DNA of 64,000 bases from Dioscorea cayenensis subsp. rotundata (lineage: Eukaryota > Streptophyta > Magnoliopsida > Dioscoreales > Dioscoreaceae). The notes under the pieces are model-generated. The model searched no databases. It was not told the DNA's origin and worked only from the letters and a program-made list of their open reading frames with translations. Location: assembly GCF_009730915.1 (NCBI RefSeq), contig NC_052474.1:14605501-14669500 (forward strand), written 5' to 3'. Position numbers and translations under genes: made by a program. Position 1 is the stretch's first letter, and every line of letters starts with the position of its first letter. Positions 46,796 to 57,970 of this stretch are shown one piece after another.

Positions 46796-48033
46796 ATGAC
46801 ACCGCACTCAAAGAAGCAAGAGGATAAGTGTCCTCGAGAGACTTCACCTGAGTTGGCACATATTGAATTCTCGAACCCCAAGCATCAGGCTCGATTCGAG
46901 TGGCTATCAAGACTTACGTTTGGACAATCCCGGTTCATGGACCTGAGTGTGCTGAGTGAGGTCCAGCAAGTTGATGAGTTTGCCATGGAGATTGACACGC
47001 TTCTGGCGGTGGGAAGCTAGAGGAGATTATTGTCGATACAAGAGCCAGTTATCCGCACAGTGACACTGGAGGTTCTGGCATCTTTTGAGTACAGGCAGCC
47101 ATATAGGAGATTTGACATCATTGATGTGATACAGTTTAGAGAGTTTGAACATCATTTTACCATGAGTGTCACTGAGTGTTCAGTTCGGATGGGCTTGTAT
47201 GACGAGACATATATAGATAGCGAGGAGTATGGACACTTACTGACAAATTACCCTGGCACCTTGAGTCCACTGCAAGCTTATCAAGCCTTGTGTGGATAGG
47301 GCCAGTATGAAAAGGGAGTGTCCAAGGCCATATGTTTGTCCCGACTGAGCTACAGGTATTTATTCGCCATCCTTAGCAGATCTGTGGATGGCCGAGGCGA
47401 TAACACAGGAGTTTTGTGCTGGCATGGGTTACTTTATTTGTATTCCATGCTCCGGACCATGCCGATTCACCTGGGGTACATTGTGGCAGACTACCTGCGA
47501 TACTAGGACCAGAATAGGAGAGAGGGAGTATTATTTGCTGGTCCCTACATCACTAGACTTATTCGAGTGATGAGCCTCGTGGATGCTATTCGGGATGCCG
47601 AAAAGACACTTATTCCTTCTCCACTTGGACTCGATACTCTCAGTATGATGGGATTAGTACGCAGATATGGGCCTGGAGTTTGCATTTTGGCCATATCCAC
47701 AACTGAGAGCGCCGAGGGTGGAGGGGATAAAGCGAAGGATTCCACACCGATGGCGACTGAGACCTCGTGACACACGATTACCCTTTCCCGAGCATATGAT
47801 CATATTGAGAAGCTCGAGACCACTGTGAGTGTATTGTGGTCTGAGATTATTGAGATTCAAGAGTTACAGTCAGCATAGTATACTGAGATGGTGGCCCGTT
47901 TTGACGTATTACAACAGCTATTGATTGGCAGACCTCCAGCCCCTCCAGCATCACCGTGACCACCTCCACCGGCTACCTTTGATCTAGCACCAGTATCAGC
48001 AATGGAGAAGATACCTGATGACACTGACACTTG
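46796..48033 (+). pseudogene. ATHILA-type ORF of element A2
   Basis: Best preserved ATHILA ORF of the A family here. It starts MTPHSKKQEDKCPRETSPEL, then FEWLSRLTFGQSRFMDLSVL, EPVIRTVTLEVLASFEYRQP, SVRMGLYDETYIDSEEYGHL, LSRLSYRYLFAILSRSVDGR, and at the end DAIRDAEKTLIPSPLGLDTL. Four internal stops (47018, 47297, 47504 and later). The ATG lies two bases after a tttcttgtag acceptor-like site, as in the B copy. No membrane segment seen. Confidence 0.75.
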
Positions 48034-48449
48034 ATTCTGCTTTTCATTTCTTTACTTCTGCATTTCATTTTGGACTTATATACTCAGGAAGGACTTTCCT
48101 TCTCAGTTTATTTTCTTTTTGATGTCTCCAGTTATATTCTTTGCTTTATCCTTTAGTTACTCGAGTTGTTTTTGTTTTTATTGAGTTTCACTGAACCCCC
48201 TCGTGTATGTGTGCAGATGGTTTTGAGAGTATGGGAACTGACTACTAGTCATGGACACGGCCAAGGTATTTCGGTACTTGGCCTAGTGTGCTTCACAACC
48301 CGTTGGAACAACACCCCCAAGGATTTAGCTCCATCAAATGCAACACTATGAGTGAGGGCAGTATTGTTTTGATTGTTTCTCCCACATATATTCCTGTTTG
48401 ATATATCATGAGTGAGCTTGCATGTGTACATTGGGGACAATGTACAACT

Positions 48450-49058
48450 TAAGTGTGTATGTGTGTGTGTGTGTGGGGGAGGGGGAGTTTCATAATGCAC
48501 ATCTCTCTTATATTAATTTTCATTGATATAGATGCTCACATAGCCAATGGCGGTTCACCTTAGTTGCAATGATTGTATTCTTGAGTTTAGGAGAATTTTT
48601 AACATTGAATGTTCTCATTCTCTAGTTCTTGCTTGAATTTCTACGAATTTTTGCCCGATTGACACTTGTTTCCCTACTCACTCTTTAAAAACTCTTTTGG
48701 AAACTCAAGTTTGATGTTAAAGGGACAAGTTATAATTGTTTCTTTTGTAATCATAAAAAAAAAGGAAAAAAAGAAAAAAAAGAAGAACAAAATAGTTTTA
48801 TTATTTAGTTGTGCTTGTTGGGTGGAAAGAGCTACCACCTATGAAGTATGAAGCTACTCTCATAAGTCGGATGCTAGTTATGCCCTAATGAGAGAAAGAG
48901 CTATCTCATAGGATGAGTGAAAGCCACCACCCCGGTAAAAAGACCTATTACCTCAAAAGTGTGAAAGCCACCTTAGCGGCCGCTTAGGAAAAGGCTACCT
49001 TAGAGGATGTGTGAAGCTACTACCATCTTTTTAATTTTTGTTGCTTTATGTAGATAAA
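48450..49058 (+). other. 3' internal tail of A2 with polypurine tracts
   Basis: A (GT)n-GGGGGAGGGGGAG tract (48450-48488) corresponds to that of A1. A second purine run (aaaaaaaaaggaaaaaaagaaaa, 48757-48787) and a tract of loosely repeated gaaagagctaccacc / gtgaagctact phrases follow to 49058. Non-coding. The expected forward 3' LTR is missing; an inverted LTR follows instead. Confidence 0.6.
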
Positions 49059-49782
49059 TGACAAACACCTCTTGCGTACGTCCCACAAGTGAATGGGTTT
49101 GTCGAAGAAATGAATCCCAGATATGTGGGTATCATATCCATAGGGAGTAGGGAATAAAAACACTTAAATTATTTCTTAACTAAGTGTAAAGTGAATAATA
49201 GTTCTGTGACAAGATATAACGTAGAAAAAGTAAAAGAGACAAGAAAGAGAGCAAACATAAAGGAGAGGTAAGGCAATCGATAAAAATGGGGTACCCGGAT
49301 ATTGTTCCGCCTAAGACAATGGTTTCAAGTGCAAAAACCTCTATTATGCTTTCTAACTATTGCATTACCGAGTCGTGGAGATCCTTCAATATATAGTCAC
49401 AAATCTAAGGATAACCATGCCTAACTCTATACATGTCCCGGAGAAGAAATTGAACAATCTCTCAACCTCGCAATCGCATAGAATCGCAATGAGTTTTATG
49501 GATTCCATGTGATAAATCCTCTTCCTAAATGTAGAACTAACCCTTTGGTCCAAGTGCAAGGTCCCTAGTCACAATTAAGCCCTAGGTGCTGAAATCACTT
49601 CAACGCTTTACTCCATTGCCTCTTCAACTAAGCCCCAGCTGAAGGTCATCCCTCAGCCCATTCACTCTACTATAACCCCAAAGAACTCTAGGAAATGGAG
49701 GTAGGATAAATCATATCGGAGGGAAAGGGCATGCTCTGCTACCTCTCAACTCACCCTCTCAACCCTTTCCAATCTAGCTTTG
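49059..49782 (-). repeat. Family A LTR fragment, inverted
   Basis: In plus orientation it begins tgacaaacacctcttgcgtacgtcccacaag, the exact reverse of an A LTR 3' end. It is cut after 724 bp by the family B element. Confidence 0.75.
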
Positions 49783-51265
49783 TGATAAGTGTCTAAATGT
49801 AGATGTTTTCATGTATATATCATATTCACTTTGCATGTATTTTGTGAGGTTTAATGCCCGTTTTGCTCTTAATCGTCTACTATTTACTTTGTACGGTATA
49901 AGGAAGCCATGGTGAACAAGAAGATATCATTTGGGCGAAAAGAGAAGAAAACATGAATTTCATACTACCGAGTATGGGAGCCGTATGCACTGTAGCAGCG
50001 GAATGATTTGGAGTGTGTGCCCAGATTTCCATACTACCCAGTATACGGGGCCATATGGAGGCTGTATGCACCCCGTATGGATCACGAATCTAGGGATTTT
50101 GAGTGCTATACGACCCCCATACGACCCCTATGCCTCACGGGGTATAAATACCAACTTTTAGGGCAGAACATGGGACTTTTGGCTAGACCTTTTCTTGGCC
50201 GATTTTCAGGACACACTTGAGAGGCTTTGGGGCGACCTTGGGGAGGAGAAGAAAGGGCAAGGAAGTTAGAAGATCATCCAAGCCCAAGCTCCACGACTCT
50301 CAAGGCAAGAAGGCAACATCATTCAAGGGGAGATCTACCACGATTTGAAGGAAGGAGACCCGCGGCTAGAGGAAGAGCCATTTGGCATTCCTTTGGCGGG
50401 GAAAGCGTCATTCGGTGTATTCTTCACCACCTCCTCCTCCACCATTTCATCTAGGGAGTGCCATTTATGCTTTTGTTCCATGTTTTGCTTGTTTGTATTG
50501 CTTGTTGTGGGATGATGATACACTAGACCCCCAAGGCCACCGGGTGTTGGTGAACCTTGGGGGGTTTGATCATGTATGTTGGATGATAACTTGTTAATTC
50601 TATGCTTGGGTAATTTTGAGATCTAATCCATTATTTTCATGCTAAGTGCTACACTAAGGAGAAATCCGTAGCTCTTTTATGAGTGATGCATGTAGATGGG
50701 ACTTGCTCGCATGTATTAGATCATGAATGGATTAGAAGGGGATACTTGTATCATCACACTGAGAAATTGGGTGTTTGGTAGCCCTCCATGTAGGTTTAAT
50801 CCGAAGAAGAGTAGGTTTATTCCTAAGTGAGATTTCCTCATACTTAATGCAATCGTAGGAATGTGGATTTGGAAGAAATTCCTATCTATGTTCGTATGGG
50901 ATTAGGGGTCAATTGCCAAGATATTGGGGTTGTGCTAATCTTGGAATCTCATGGTCCATTTTACCCTTGCATCTTTAGATCATCATCCATGTTGCACAAT
51001 AACCCCTCAAGGGGATCCACATCCATAGGCCTTTTCATTATATTGAATTTCTTGCTTGCTCATTGCTTGTGCTCTCTAATTTGTTCATAACCTTGTTTTA
51101 TTTTTAATTGCTTTTAGTAGAGTAAAAATCCATCATTTGAGATCTTAGGCTAAATAATAGCTCGAGAAGAAGTAATAGGAGATCCTTAGCCCCATGGAAT
51201 ATGATCCTCGTGTCTTCACACGAGGTATTACTTGGCAATCCCGTACACTTGCGAGGAATCAATCA
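49783..51265 (+). repeat. Family B 5' LTR (variant 2)
   Basis: 1483 bp, TGATAAGTGTCTAAATG to gcgaggaatcaatca. TATA box ggtataaata at 50141. Upstream are ATACGGGG/CCCCGTAT inverted arms (50043-50050 and 50071-50078) and CCCCCATACGACCCC half-sites (about 50112-50128). Confidence 0.8.
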
Positions 51266-51271
51266 AGTTTT

Positions 51272-51289
51272 TGGCGCCGTTGCCAGGGA
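51272..51289 (+). other. Primer binding site of element B
   Basis: tggcgccgttgccaggga, one mismatch from the Athila tRNA-Asp-type site; six bases inside the LTR. Confidence 0.85.
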
Positions 51290-51422
51290 ACTTTAAGGAA
51301 TTCTAGGAAACTTTTAGATTATTACACTAGCCATTTCATTCTTTACTCATTTCTTATCGTTATTTTTCTTTTCTTTGGTCTTAACTTTCTATCATCTTTC
51401 TTGGTTTTGCAAGGTACGGTGC

Positions 51423-51956
51423 ATGACACGTTCGTCCCGTGAGTACAACATGTCTAATCCGAACATCAAGTTGGAAGACTGTGTACACAGATTTGATTGC
51501 TGGATTAATGGGTACACTCAGCAACAATTTTCACACCCTCCAGACAACTATTTATACACACTGCTGTTATCTGGGGATTCTAGCATATCTTATGTTGGTG
51601 ACTGCTGGTATGCGGTGTTTGAAACCTTCATGAAAAGTGGAACACCATTACTGAGTGGAGGAAGAAAACCACCAACTGAACAGTCTGTTTTGACTACCGA
51701 GGGCCTACAATCTGCCACCGTGAATCCCACCTTGGATAACCATGCCGCACTGGGCCAGGTGTTAGCAAATGTACAAGAATCCGACTTGGAACATCAGTTT
51801 CGTCAGCATGAAGGTCTCAGAAATGATGCCGAATGTTTTGAGTTTCATGTCCATGGTACAGACTACAGTTTTGAGGAAAGTGCAGAGTCTGGGGAAGAAA
51901 CAGGGTCCGAACAGGGTGATGGACTGTTGAACAGAGGGTTTGATCCCATCAACTGA
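51423..51956 (+). CDS. Unrecognised 177-codon ORF in the gag position
   Basis: Open from MTRSSREYNMSN to a TGA at 51956. The start (MTR shortly after the primer binding site) corresponds to the gag start of A2, but the rest shows none of the capsid helices, no CX2CX3HX4C knuckle and no D-S-G-A protease motif. The N-terminal half is Tyr/Trp/Cys-containing (HRFDCWINGYTQQQF, YVGDCWYAVFE). The C-terminal third is acidic (YSFEESAESGEETGSEQGDG). It overlaps the RT frame by 17 bp in the -1/+1 relation, so RT could be read by frameshift or reinitiation. A second ATG lies at 51450. It may be a captured host fragment or a novel protein; no function is proposed. Confidence 0.5.
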   Translation: MTRSSREYNMSNPNIKLEDCVHRFDCWINGYTQQQFSHPPDNYLYTLLLSGDSSISYVGDCWYAVFETFMKSGTPLLSGGRKPPTEQSVLTTEGLQSATVNPTLDNHAALGQVLANVQESDLEHQFRQHEGLRNDAECFEFHVHGTDYSFEESAESGEETGSEQGDGLLNRGFDPIN

Positions 51957-53040
51957 GGAAGCACCAGATTTGGAGTTGAAAATACTACCTGAACACCTTG
52001 AGTACGCCTTTTTGGGAGAGGGTACACAGCTTCTAGTCGTCATCTCTTCAAACCTAACAGTTGACCAAAAGAATGGCTTGGTGGATGTGCTAAAGAAACA
52101 CAAGAGAGCGATTGCTTGGAAGATTACTGACATAAAAGGAATAAATCCATCTGTTTGCACTCACAAGATTCTTATGACGGATGAACACAGGCCCAGGGCC
52201 TTGCCACAAAGAAGACTCAATCCAAATATGAAAGAAGTGGTACGGGCAGAAATCATCAAGCTTCTCGATGCGGGTATTATCTTCCCGATATCAGACAGTG
52301 AGTGGGTAAGCCCCGTGCAAGTGATTCCAAAGAAGGGGGGAATGACTGTGATCACCAATAAGAAGAATGAGTTAATCCCAACTCGTACAACTACCGGGTG
52401 GAGAGTATTCATCGACTACAGAAAATTGAATGATGCCACTCGAAAAGATAATTTTCCCCTACCATTCATTGACCAGATGCTTGAGCGACTAGCTGGGCAT
52501 GCTTACTATTGCTTTTTGAATGGGTTCTCTAGTTATTTCCAAATTCCCATCGCCCCCGAAGATCAGGAGAAGACTATGTTCACTTGTCCGTATGGCACAT
52601 TTGCTTACCGCCACATGCCTTTCGGGCTATCCAATGCCCCGGCGACCTTTCAGAGATATATGACACCCATTTTTGAGGACATGGTAGAAGATTTTATGGA
52701 AGTGTTTATGGATGACTTTTCCGTCTTTGGCGGTTCTTTTGATGTGTGCCTCAAGAACCTTGAGCGGGTTGTCACTCAATGTGAAGAAACTAATCTTGTG
52801 CTAAGTTGGGAGAAATGCCATTTCATGGTCCAAGAGGGGATAGTCCTGGGACACAAAATTTCGAAATGAGGAATTGAGGTCGACAAGGCAAAGATTTCCA
52901 CCATTGAGAAATTGCCACCTCCAAATTTTGTGAAGGCTATAAGGAATTTTTTGGGACATGCCGGATTCTATAGAGGATTCATCAAAGATTTTTCTAAAAT
53001 TGCTAGGCCCCTAACAAGGATGTGCCATTCGAGTTCGATA
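51940..53040 (+). pseudogene. Reverse transcriptase of element B
   Basis: Open for 309 codons from MIPSTEEAPDLELKILPEHL. Motifs in order: RRLNPNMKEVVRAEIIKLLD, SEWVSPVQVIPKKGG, WRVFIDYRKLNDATRKDNFP, SSYFQIPIAPEDQEKTMF, YRHMPFGLSNAPATFQRYM and the catalytic FMDDFSVFG at residue 256 (52705). The wording is Athila-type. A single TGA (52867) replaces the usual Arg codon after GHKIS, after which the connection domain continues in frame (IRNFLGHAGFYRGFIKDFSK) until a frameshift at about 53020. Confidence 0.9.
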
Positions 53041-53726
53041 ATGATTACATGACGTCCTTTATAGCACTCAAGGAGAAACTAATTCAAGCACCCATCATGG
53101 TAGCTCGAGATTGGGACTCCCCATTCAAATTGATGTGTGATGCGAGTGACTTTGTAGTTGGGGCAGTGCTTGGCCAGTAGAGAGACAAACATTTCCATCC
53201 CATTTACTATGCATGTAAGACTCTAACGGGAGAACAAGCGAATTACACCACAACTGAAAAAGAACTGCTTGTCGTGGTATTTGCCTTTGATAAATTCCGG
53301 TCATATTTGGTTCTTTCTAAAGTGGTGGTATACACCGATCATTCAGCTTTGGGATACTTACTTAGCAAGTTCGATGCCAAACCACGTTTGATAAGGTGGG
53401 TCTTATTGCTTCAAGAATTTAACCTTGAGATTAAAGACAAGCGGGGAGCAGAGAATCTTGTAGCTGATCATTTATCCCGTCTAGAGAGCTCTGCTACTAA
53501 AACTATGAGCGAAAAAGACATTAATGACTCATTCCCTGAAGAACACTTGTATAATATCCAGGTAGTAGAAGAGAAGGAACCACCCTGGTTTACCGATTTT
53601 GCTAATTATTTTGTTGGTGGGGTAATCCTGAAATGGTTTTCATATCAACAAAGGAAGAAATTTTTCTTAGACCTTAAGTACTACATTTGGGAAGATCCCT
53701 ACTTATTCAGAGTTTGTTCTGATTAG
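53041..53726 (+). pseudogene. RNase H of element B
   Basis: Begins ALKEKLIQAPIMVARDWD, then LMCDASDFVVGAVLGQ (first catalytic D), a [41 protein letters not shown] (catalytic E), [15 protein letters not shown] (second D) and [10 protein letters not shown] (last D). The integrase leader [15 protein letters not shown] follows and ends in a TAG at 53724. Degrades the RNA strand of the hybrid. Only point changes disable it. Confidence 0.85.
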
Positions 53727-54871
53727 GTTGCTCGAAGATGTGTTTCGAGAGATGAGGGTCTAAGCATCTTGAGGCATTGACACTCAGGACCCACTGGTGG
53801 CCATTATGATGCAAATAGAACAACAAAGAAAATTCTTGATGCTGGTTTCTATTCGCCATCAGTCTTCCATGACACACAGAAATTCATTCGAGCATATGAT
53901 AGATGTCAGCGGGTCGGCAACATTTCTCGCCGGGATGAGATGCCCCAAAATTGGAACCAAGCCTGTGAGGTTTTTGATGTGTGGGGAATTGATTTCATGG
54001 GACCCTTCCCGAGCTCCCATGGATACAAGTTCATTCTCGTGGCGATCGATTATGTGTCTAAATGGGTGGAAGCTCAAGCCTTGCAAACAAATGATGCGAG
54101 GGTGGTAGTGCAATTCTTAAAGAAATTATTTTCCAGGTTCGGCACACCACGTGCAATCATTAGCGACAGGGGCACTCATTTCTGTAACGCCCAATTTGCA
54201 AAAATTTTGAAGCGCTATGGAGTAACCCATAAAACGGAAACAATGTACCATCCTCAGACTAGTGGCCAAGTCGAAGTGTCCAACAGGGACCTAAAGCAAA
54301 TTTGGAGAAAATTGTGTCTCAAAACTGAAGAGATTGGGCAGAACATCTACATGACGCACTTTGGGCCTACAGAACAGCGTACAAGACTCCTATTGGCATC
54401 ACTCCATATAAAATAGTCTATGGGAAAGCTTGCCATCTACCTGTTGAGCTTGAGCATAAAGGTTATTGGGCTATTAAGTTTCTAAATTTCAATTCTTCTC
54501 TTGCAGGTTGCAAGAGAAAACTCCAACTGAATGAACTTGATGAGTGGCGTTCCAATGCATATGAGAGTTCGATGCTCTATAAAGAAAAAGTAAAAGAGTA
54601 CCACGACAGACGCATGAAGCACCCTAAGCAATTTCACGAGGGAGATCAAGTCCTACTGTTCAACTCTCGGTTGAAATTATTTCCAGGGAAGCTAAGGTCA
54701 CGTTGGTCGGGTCCGTACACGGTTACTCAAGTCTTCCCACATGGAGCGATTGAGATAACCAACCCGGAGAATGGCACTTTTAAGGTTAATGGGCAACGAT
54801 TAAAATTTTACTTCGATAACAACGCTACAAATGAAATCGGGGGTGGTTTCAAGATTTTTGAGCCCCCATGA
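53727..54871 (+). pseudogene. Integrase of element B
   Basis: The zinc-binding domain (53740-53940) reads ..[20 protein letters not shown] and AYDRCQRVG; the first Cys of the CxxC pair has become Tyr. The core (53940-54416) has [20 protein letters not shown] (D), [14 protein letters not shown] (D) and [20 protein letters not shown] (E), the D,D-35-E triad. A frameshift at about 54416 precedes [20 protein letters not shown], and the C-terminal part (54572-54871) includes [20 protein letters not shown] and ends [13 protein letters not shown]. That end matches the tail of the A-family gag-protease frames. Confidence 0.9.
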
Positions 54872-55950
54872 GGTAAGGAATGACGTACGTCAGGCTCGTG
54901 ACGTTAAACAAGCGCTTCTGTTGAGGCAACCCAAGCGTTCGTTCGGGGGTGTTTGCTTGCATTTTTCGTATTTTAGTTCCTAGTTCATTTCAATTTTTTG
55001 TATTTCTTAGTCTTGTTTGTTTTTGAATAAGTTCATGCTCACGCACATGGCACTTTGTTCTCATCGTTTTAATTGTGGTGTATTTGTGCAACTTCTTGAG
55101 AAACTCATGTTTTTATGGCATTTTATGAGCTAGATCGTCGTTTTAGTCATTTCATTCATTTTTGGAGAAGTCTTCGATCCTGCTTTATCAATGTTTACAT
55201 CATTTGAGGCAGGTTTTCAGCATTTTGGGTGGTCTTTAATGTCATACAGCCTTACTGGGCCGTATGGAGACCGTCTGAGGCAAACACCGAGCCAGATTTG
55301 GGCTCTGTGCCGTCTTAGACGGCTCCCTTAGATGGCCCTGTCCCTAGGCCGAGAGGGCCAAGAGGATCCAGACGGCCCCCATACAGGGCCGTATGGGGGC
55401 CGTCTAGGGCGGGCCGGCCCTCTTTCTCTCCCCTCTTATATCTCTCTCCTCTCTCTCTCCTTTCCACTCTCTCTTTTCCCTCAATTTTCCTCCAAGTTTC
55501 TCTCTTCATTCTCACTCAATTCTTGACCAAATCTCTTCATTTTTCCTCCTAAATCCTCTCCTTATCCATTTGAGATGTCGATCTAGTTGTTTTCCCAAAG
55601 TTTTAAGCTTGTTTTCTCAAGATTTCGTCGGTATGCTTTTTCTATGCCCTAGTTTTATCTTTCTCATTTCTTGGGCATTCTTGGAGATTTTGTGTGGCAG
55701 TTCTTTAGCATTTTGCTTGGTTTGAATGATGTGAATGTCATGGATGAATTTTCCTTCAAATTCATGTAAAAAATTTTTTGATGCCATGAATATTGGGGAG
55801 ACTCTTGCCGCGTGAATAGTGACCATACGGCCCTCATACGGCCCTATGACCTCAAAAATTCGATTTTTCACTTGTTTTCTCTGTATCTAGCATTTTATTT
55901 TGATTTATCTTGATTTCCTATGAGCATGATCAAGGTTTATTTTCATTGTA
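54872..55950 (+). other. Spacer of element B with dyad motifs
   Basis: Non-coding. It begins with the post-pol wording shared with family A (ggtaagg..gtgacgtta..aagcgcttct..ggcaaccca). At 55250-55420 are GC-rich repeats including a perfect inverted repeat (55371-55404). A CT-rich run at 55420-55530 and a second group of gacc.tacggccctc half-sites at about 55822-55848 follow. Confidence 0.65.
55371..55404. promoter_or_regulatory. Perfect 14-bp-arm inverted repeat in element B spacer
   Basis: GACGGCCCCCATAC (55371-55384) and GTATGGGGGCCGTC (55391-55404) are exact complements around AGGGCC. The CCCCCATAC core also occurs in the element's own LTR just upstream of the TATA box. Confidence 0.65.
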
Positions 55951-56076
55951 GGGATGCCTAATACTAAAAGATGCGCCTCCAAACGCCCAAGAAGCACTGG
56001 ACTTTCATCTACTCACGATGAACCCGTCTTCAAGTTGTCCCATCATCGAAAGAGATATGATCGATTGTAGATAAAG
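55951..56076 (+). pseudogene. ATHILA-type ORF of element B, part 1
   Basis: Starts MPNTKRCASKRPRSTGLSST at an ATG (55952) two bases after a tttcattgtag acceptor-like site. It runs to RYDRL, then a TAG, and is interrupted at 56077 by a family A solo LTR. The basic N-terminus is typical of Athila-lineage ORFs and may act in nuclear or nucleic-acid contact; that is inference. Confidence 0.75.
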
Positions 56077-57970
56077 TGATAAGTGCTTGTGCAATATGAA
56101 TGCGAAGCGTTCATTCCTTATGTTGAGCATTACTTTTCTTGAGTTTTTACACTAATATGTGTGTTTTTATGTTACTTTTATGCAGGTAGGGTTGTGAGGC
56201 CGAGTATGAAGGAAAGAAGCCAATGTGGATTACAATGCACCGATTTTGGAGGAAATCTTGCTAAGGTTCAAACGCGAAGACATAGGTCAATGTGAGATGC
56301 TAGAGTGTGTGCCAACCTCCTCGAATTCGAGTTTGGCACATCCTTTTGGAGGGGCACAAAGGCAGTCACACTCGAGCATTCCGACTTATGCACATAGAAC
56401 AAGAGCTCCACCAACTTGCCTATCATTGAAGAAGCAAGTGATCCACGACGTGAATGTGTGCCCGTTTGCATTACTCCGATGAAAGTATGGATTCGGCAAG
56501 CTATTCAGGCCGGATACTATAGCAGAGCACTGTAGCAACACGGTAGCGAGTACTATAGGAGCACTGTTCATAGCCGGCCGAGAAAACAGGAGTTCAGAGG
56601 ATCCACACAGGCGTGTGGAAATTATCCACGCCCATGTGGAAATTCTACACGGGTGCGTGAAGCATCCACGCCCATGTAATCGCCCGATTCCAGCCCTATT
56701 TAAAGCCGAATCAGCCCCGATTTTAATATTCTTTTCTCCATTCTTTCCCCAACTTGAGAGAGGGCTTCGGCTAGGATTTTGAGGGGTATTGGCTAGGTTT
56801 TGGAGAGGTTCTACGGCTCCGACATCGCGCATCATTTGAAAGATGGTTATTGGGAGAGTTTTCGTCGACACCGATCTGGCGAGGTGTATCCTAGGCCGGA
56901 CAAAGGATCCTTTGCGACAAGTAGAGGACTCTCCACAAGACCATCGACATGACCATTGAGGGCGTTTCTTTATGGGTTCATTACTTTTACATTCTATTAC
57001 TTTGATTGTATTTAGCTCCATGGAGAGCTAAACCCCTAGTGGGTAATTGGGTATTTGTGAACCCTAGGATGTATTCGTTTCTTTGAATCTCTTTATTATG
57101 CTTTCAAAAAATTAATGTTTATTGTGAGTTCCAATCTTGAATGCTTGATTGTATGAACATTTCCCCTAGAGTGACACTAGGGTTGAGAGTTCTCGTTGGT
57201 AACCTTGTGAGTGAGTGACACACCTTGAGCGTTAGACAAAGCAAGGTTGAAGAGGGTTGAGAGGGTTGAGAGGGTGAGTCGAGAGGTACAGGAGCGTCAC
57301 CTTTCCCCTCTGACGTGATAGATTCTACCTCCGTTACTCGAGTTCTTTGCAGCCATAATAGAGTGAATGGTCTAAGGGATGAACTTCCGCTGGGGCTTAG
57401 TTGCGCGTGCAACGGAGTGAAGCATTGAGGTAATCTTAGTATCTAGGGCTCAATTGTGGTTTGATACCTTCCACCTGGACCAAAGGGTTAGGTCTATAAT
57501 TAGGAAGAGATTTATCACTTGGAATCCCTAGAGCTCATTGCAACTCTATGCGAGTGCGAGGTGTTGAGATTGTTCGATTTCTCCTCCGGGAAATGTATAG
57601 AGTTAGGCATAGTTGACCTTAGATTTGGGACTATGTAATTAAGGATTTCCACGACTCACCATTGCATTGATTAGGAAGCATAATAGAGGGTTCTTGCACT
57701 TGAAATAATTATCCTATGCGGAGCATTATCCGGGTACCCCATCTTTATCGATTGCCTTACCCCCTTCTTTACTTTTGCTCTCTTACTTGTTGCTTTTATT
57801 GTTGAGAATTGAATCATTGTCACACTCATCATCATTGATCTTTCGCATAGCTAAGAATCGAATTAAGTATTTTTATTCTCTACTCCCTGTGGATTCGATA
57901 CCCACTCACCTGGGATTATTACTTCGACAAGCCCATGCACTTGCGGGATATACGCAAGGGGACCTTGTCA
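56077..57970 (+). repeat. Family A solo LTR inserted in the ATHILA ORF of B
   Basis: 1894 bp, TGATAAGTGCTTGTG to ggaccttgtca, flanked by TAAAG (56072-56076) and CAAAG (57971-57975), four of five bases identical. Removing it restores collinearity of the ORF reading frame across the site. TATA-like ctatttaaag at 56696, with dyads at 56602-56680. Confidence 0.9.
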
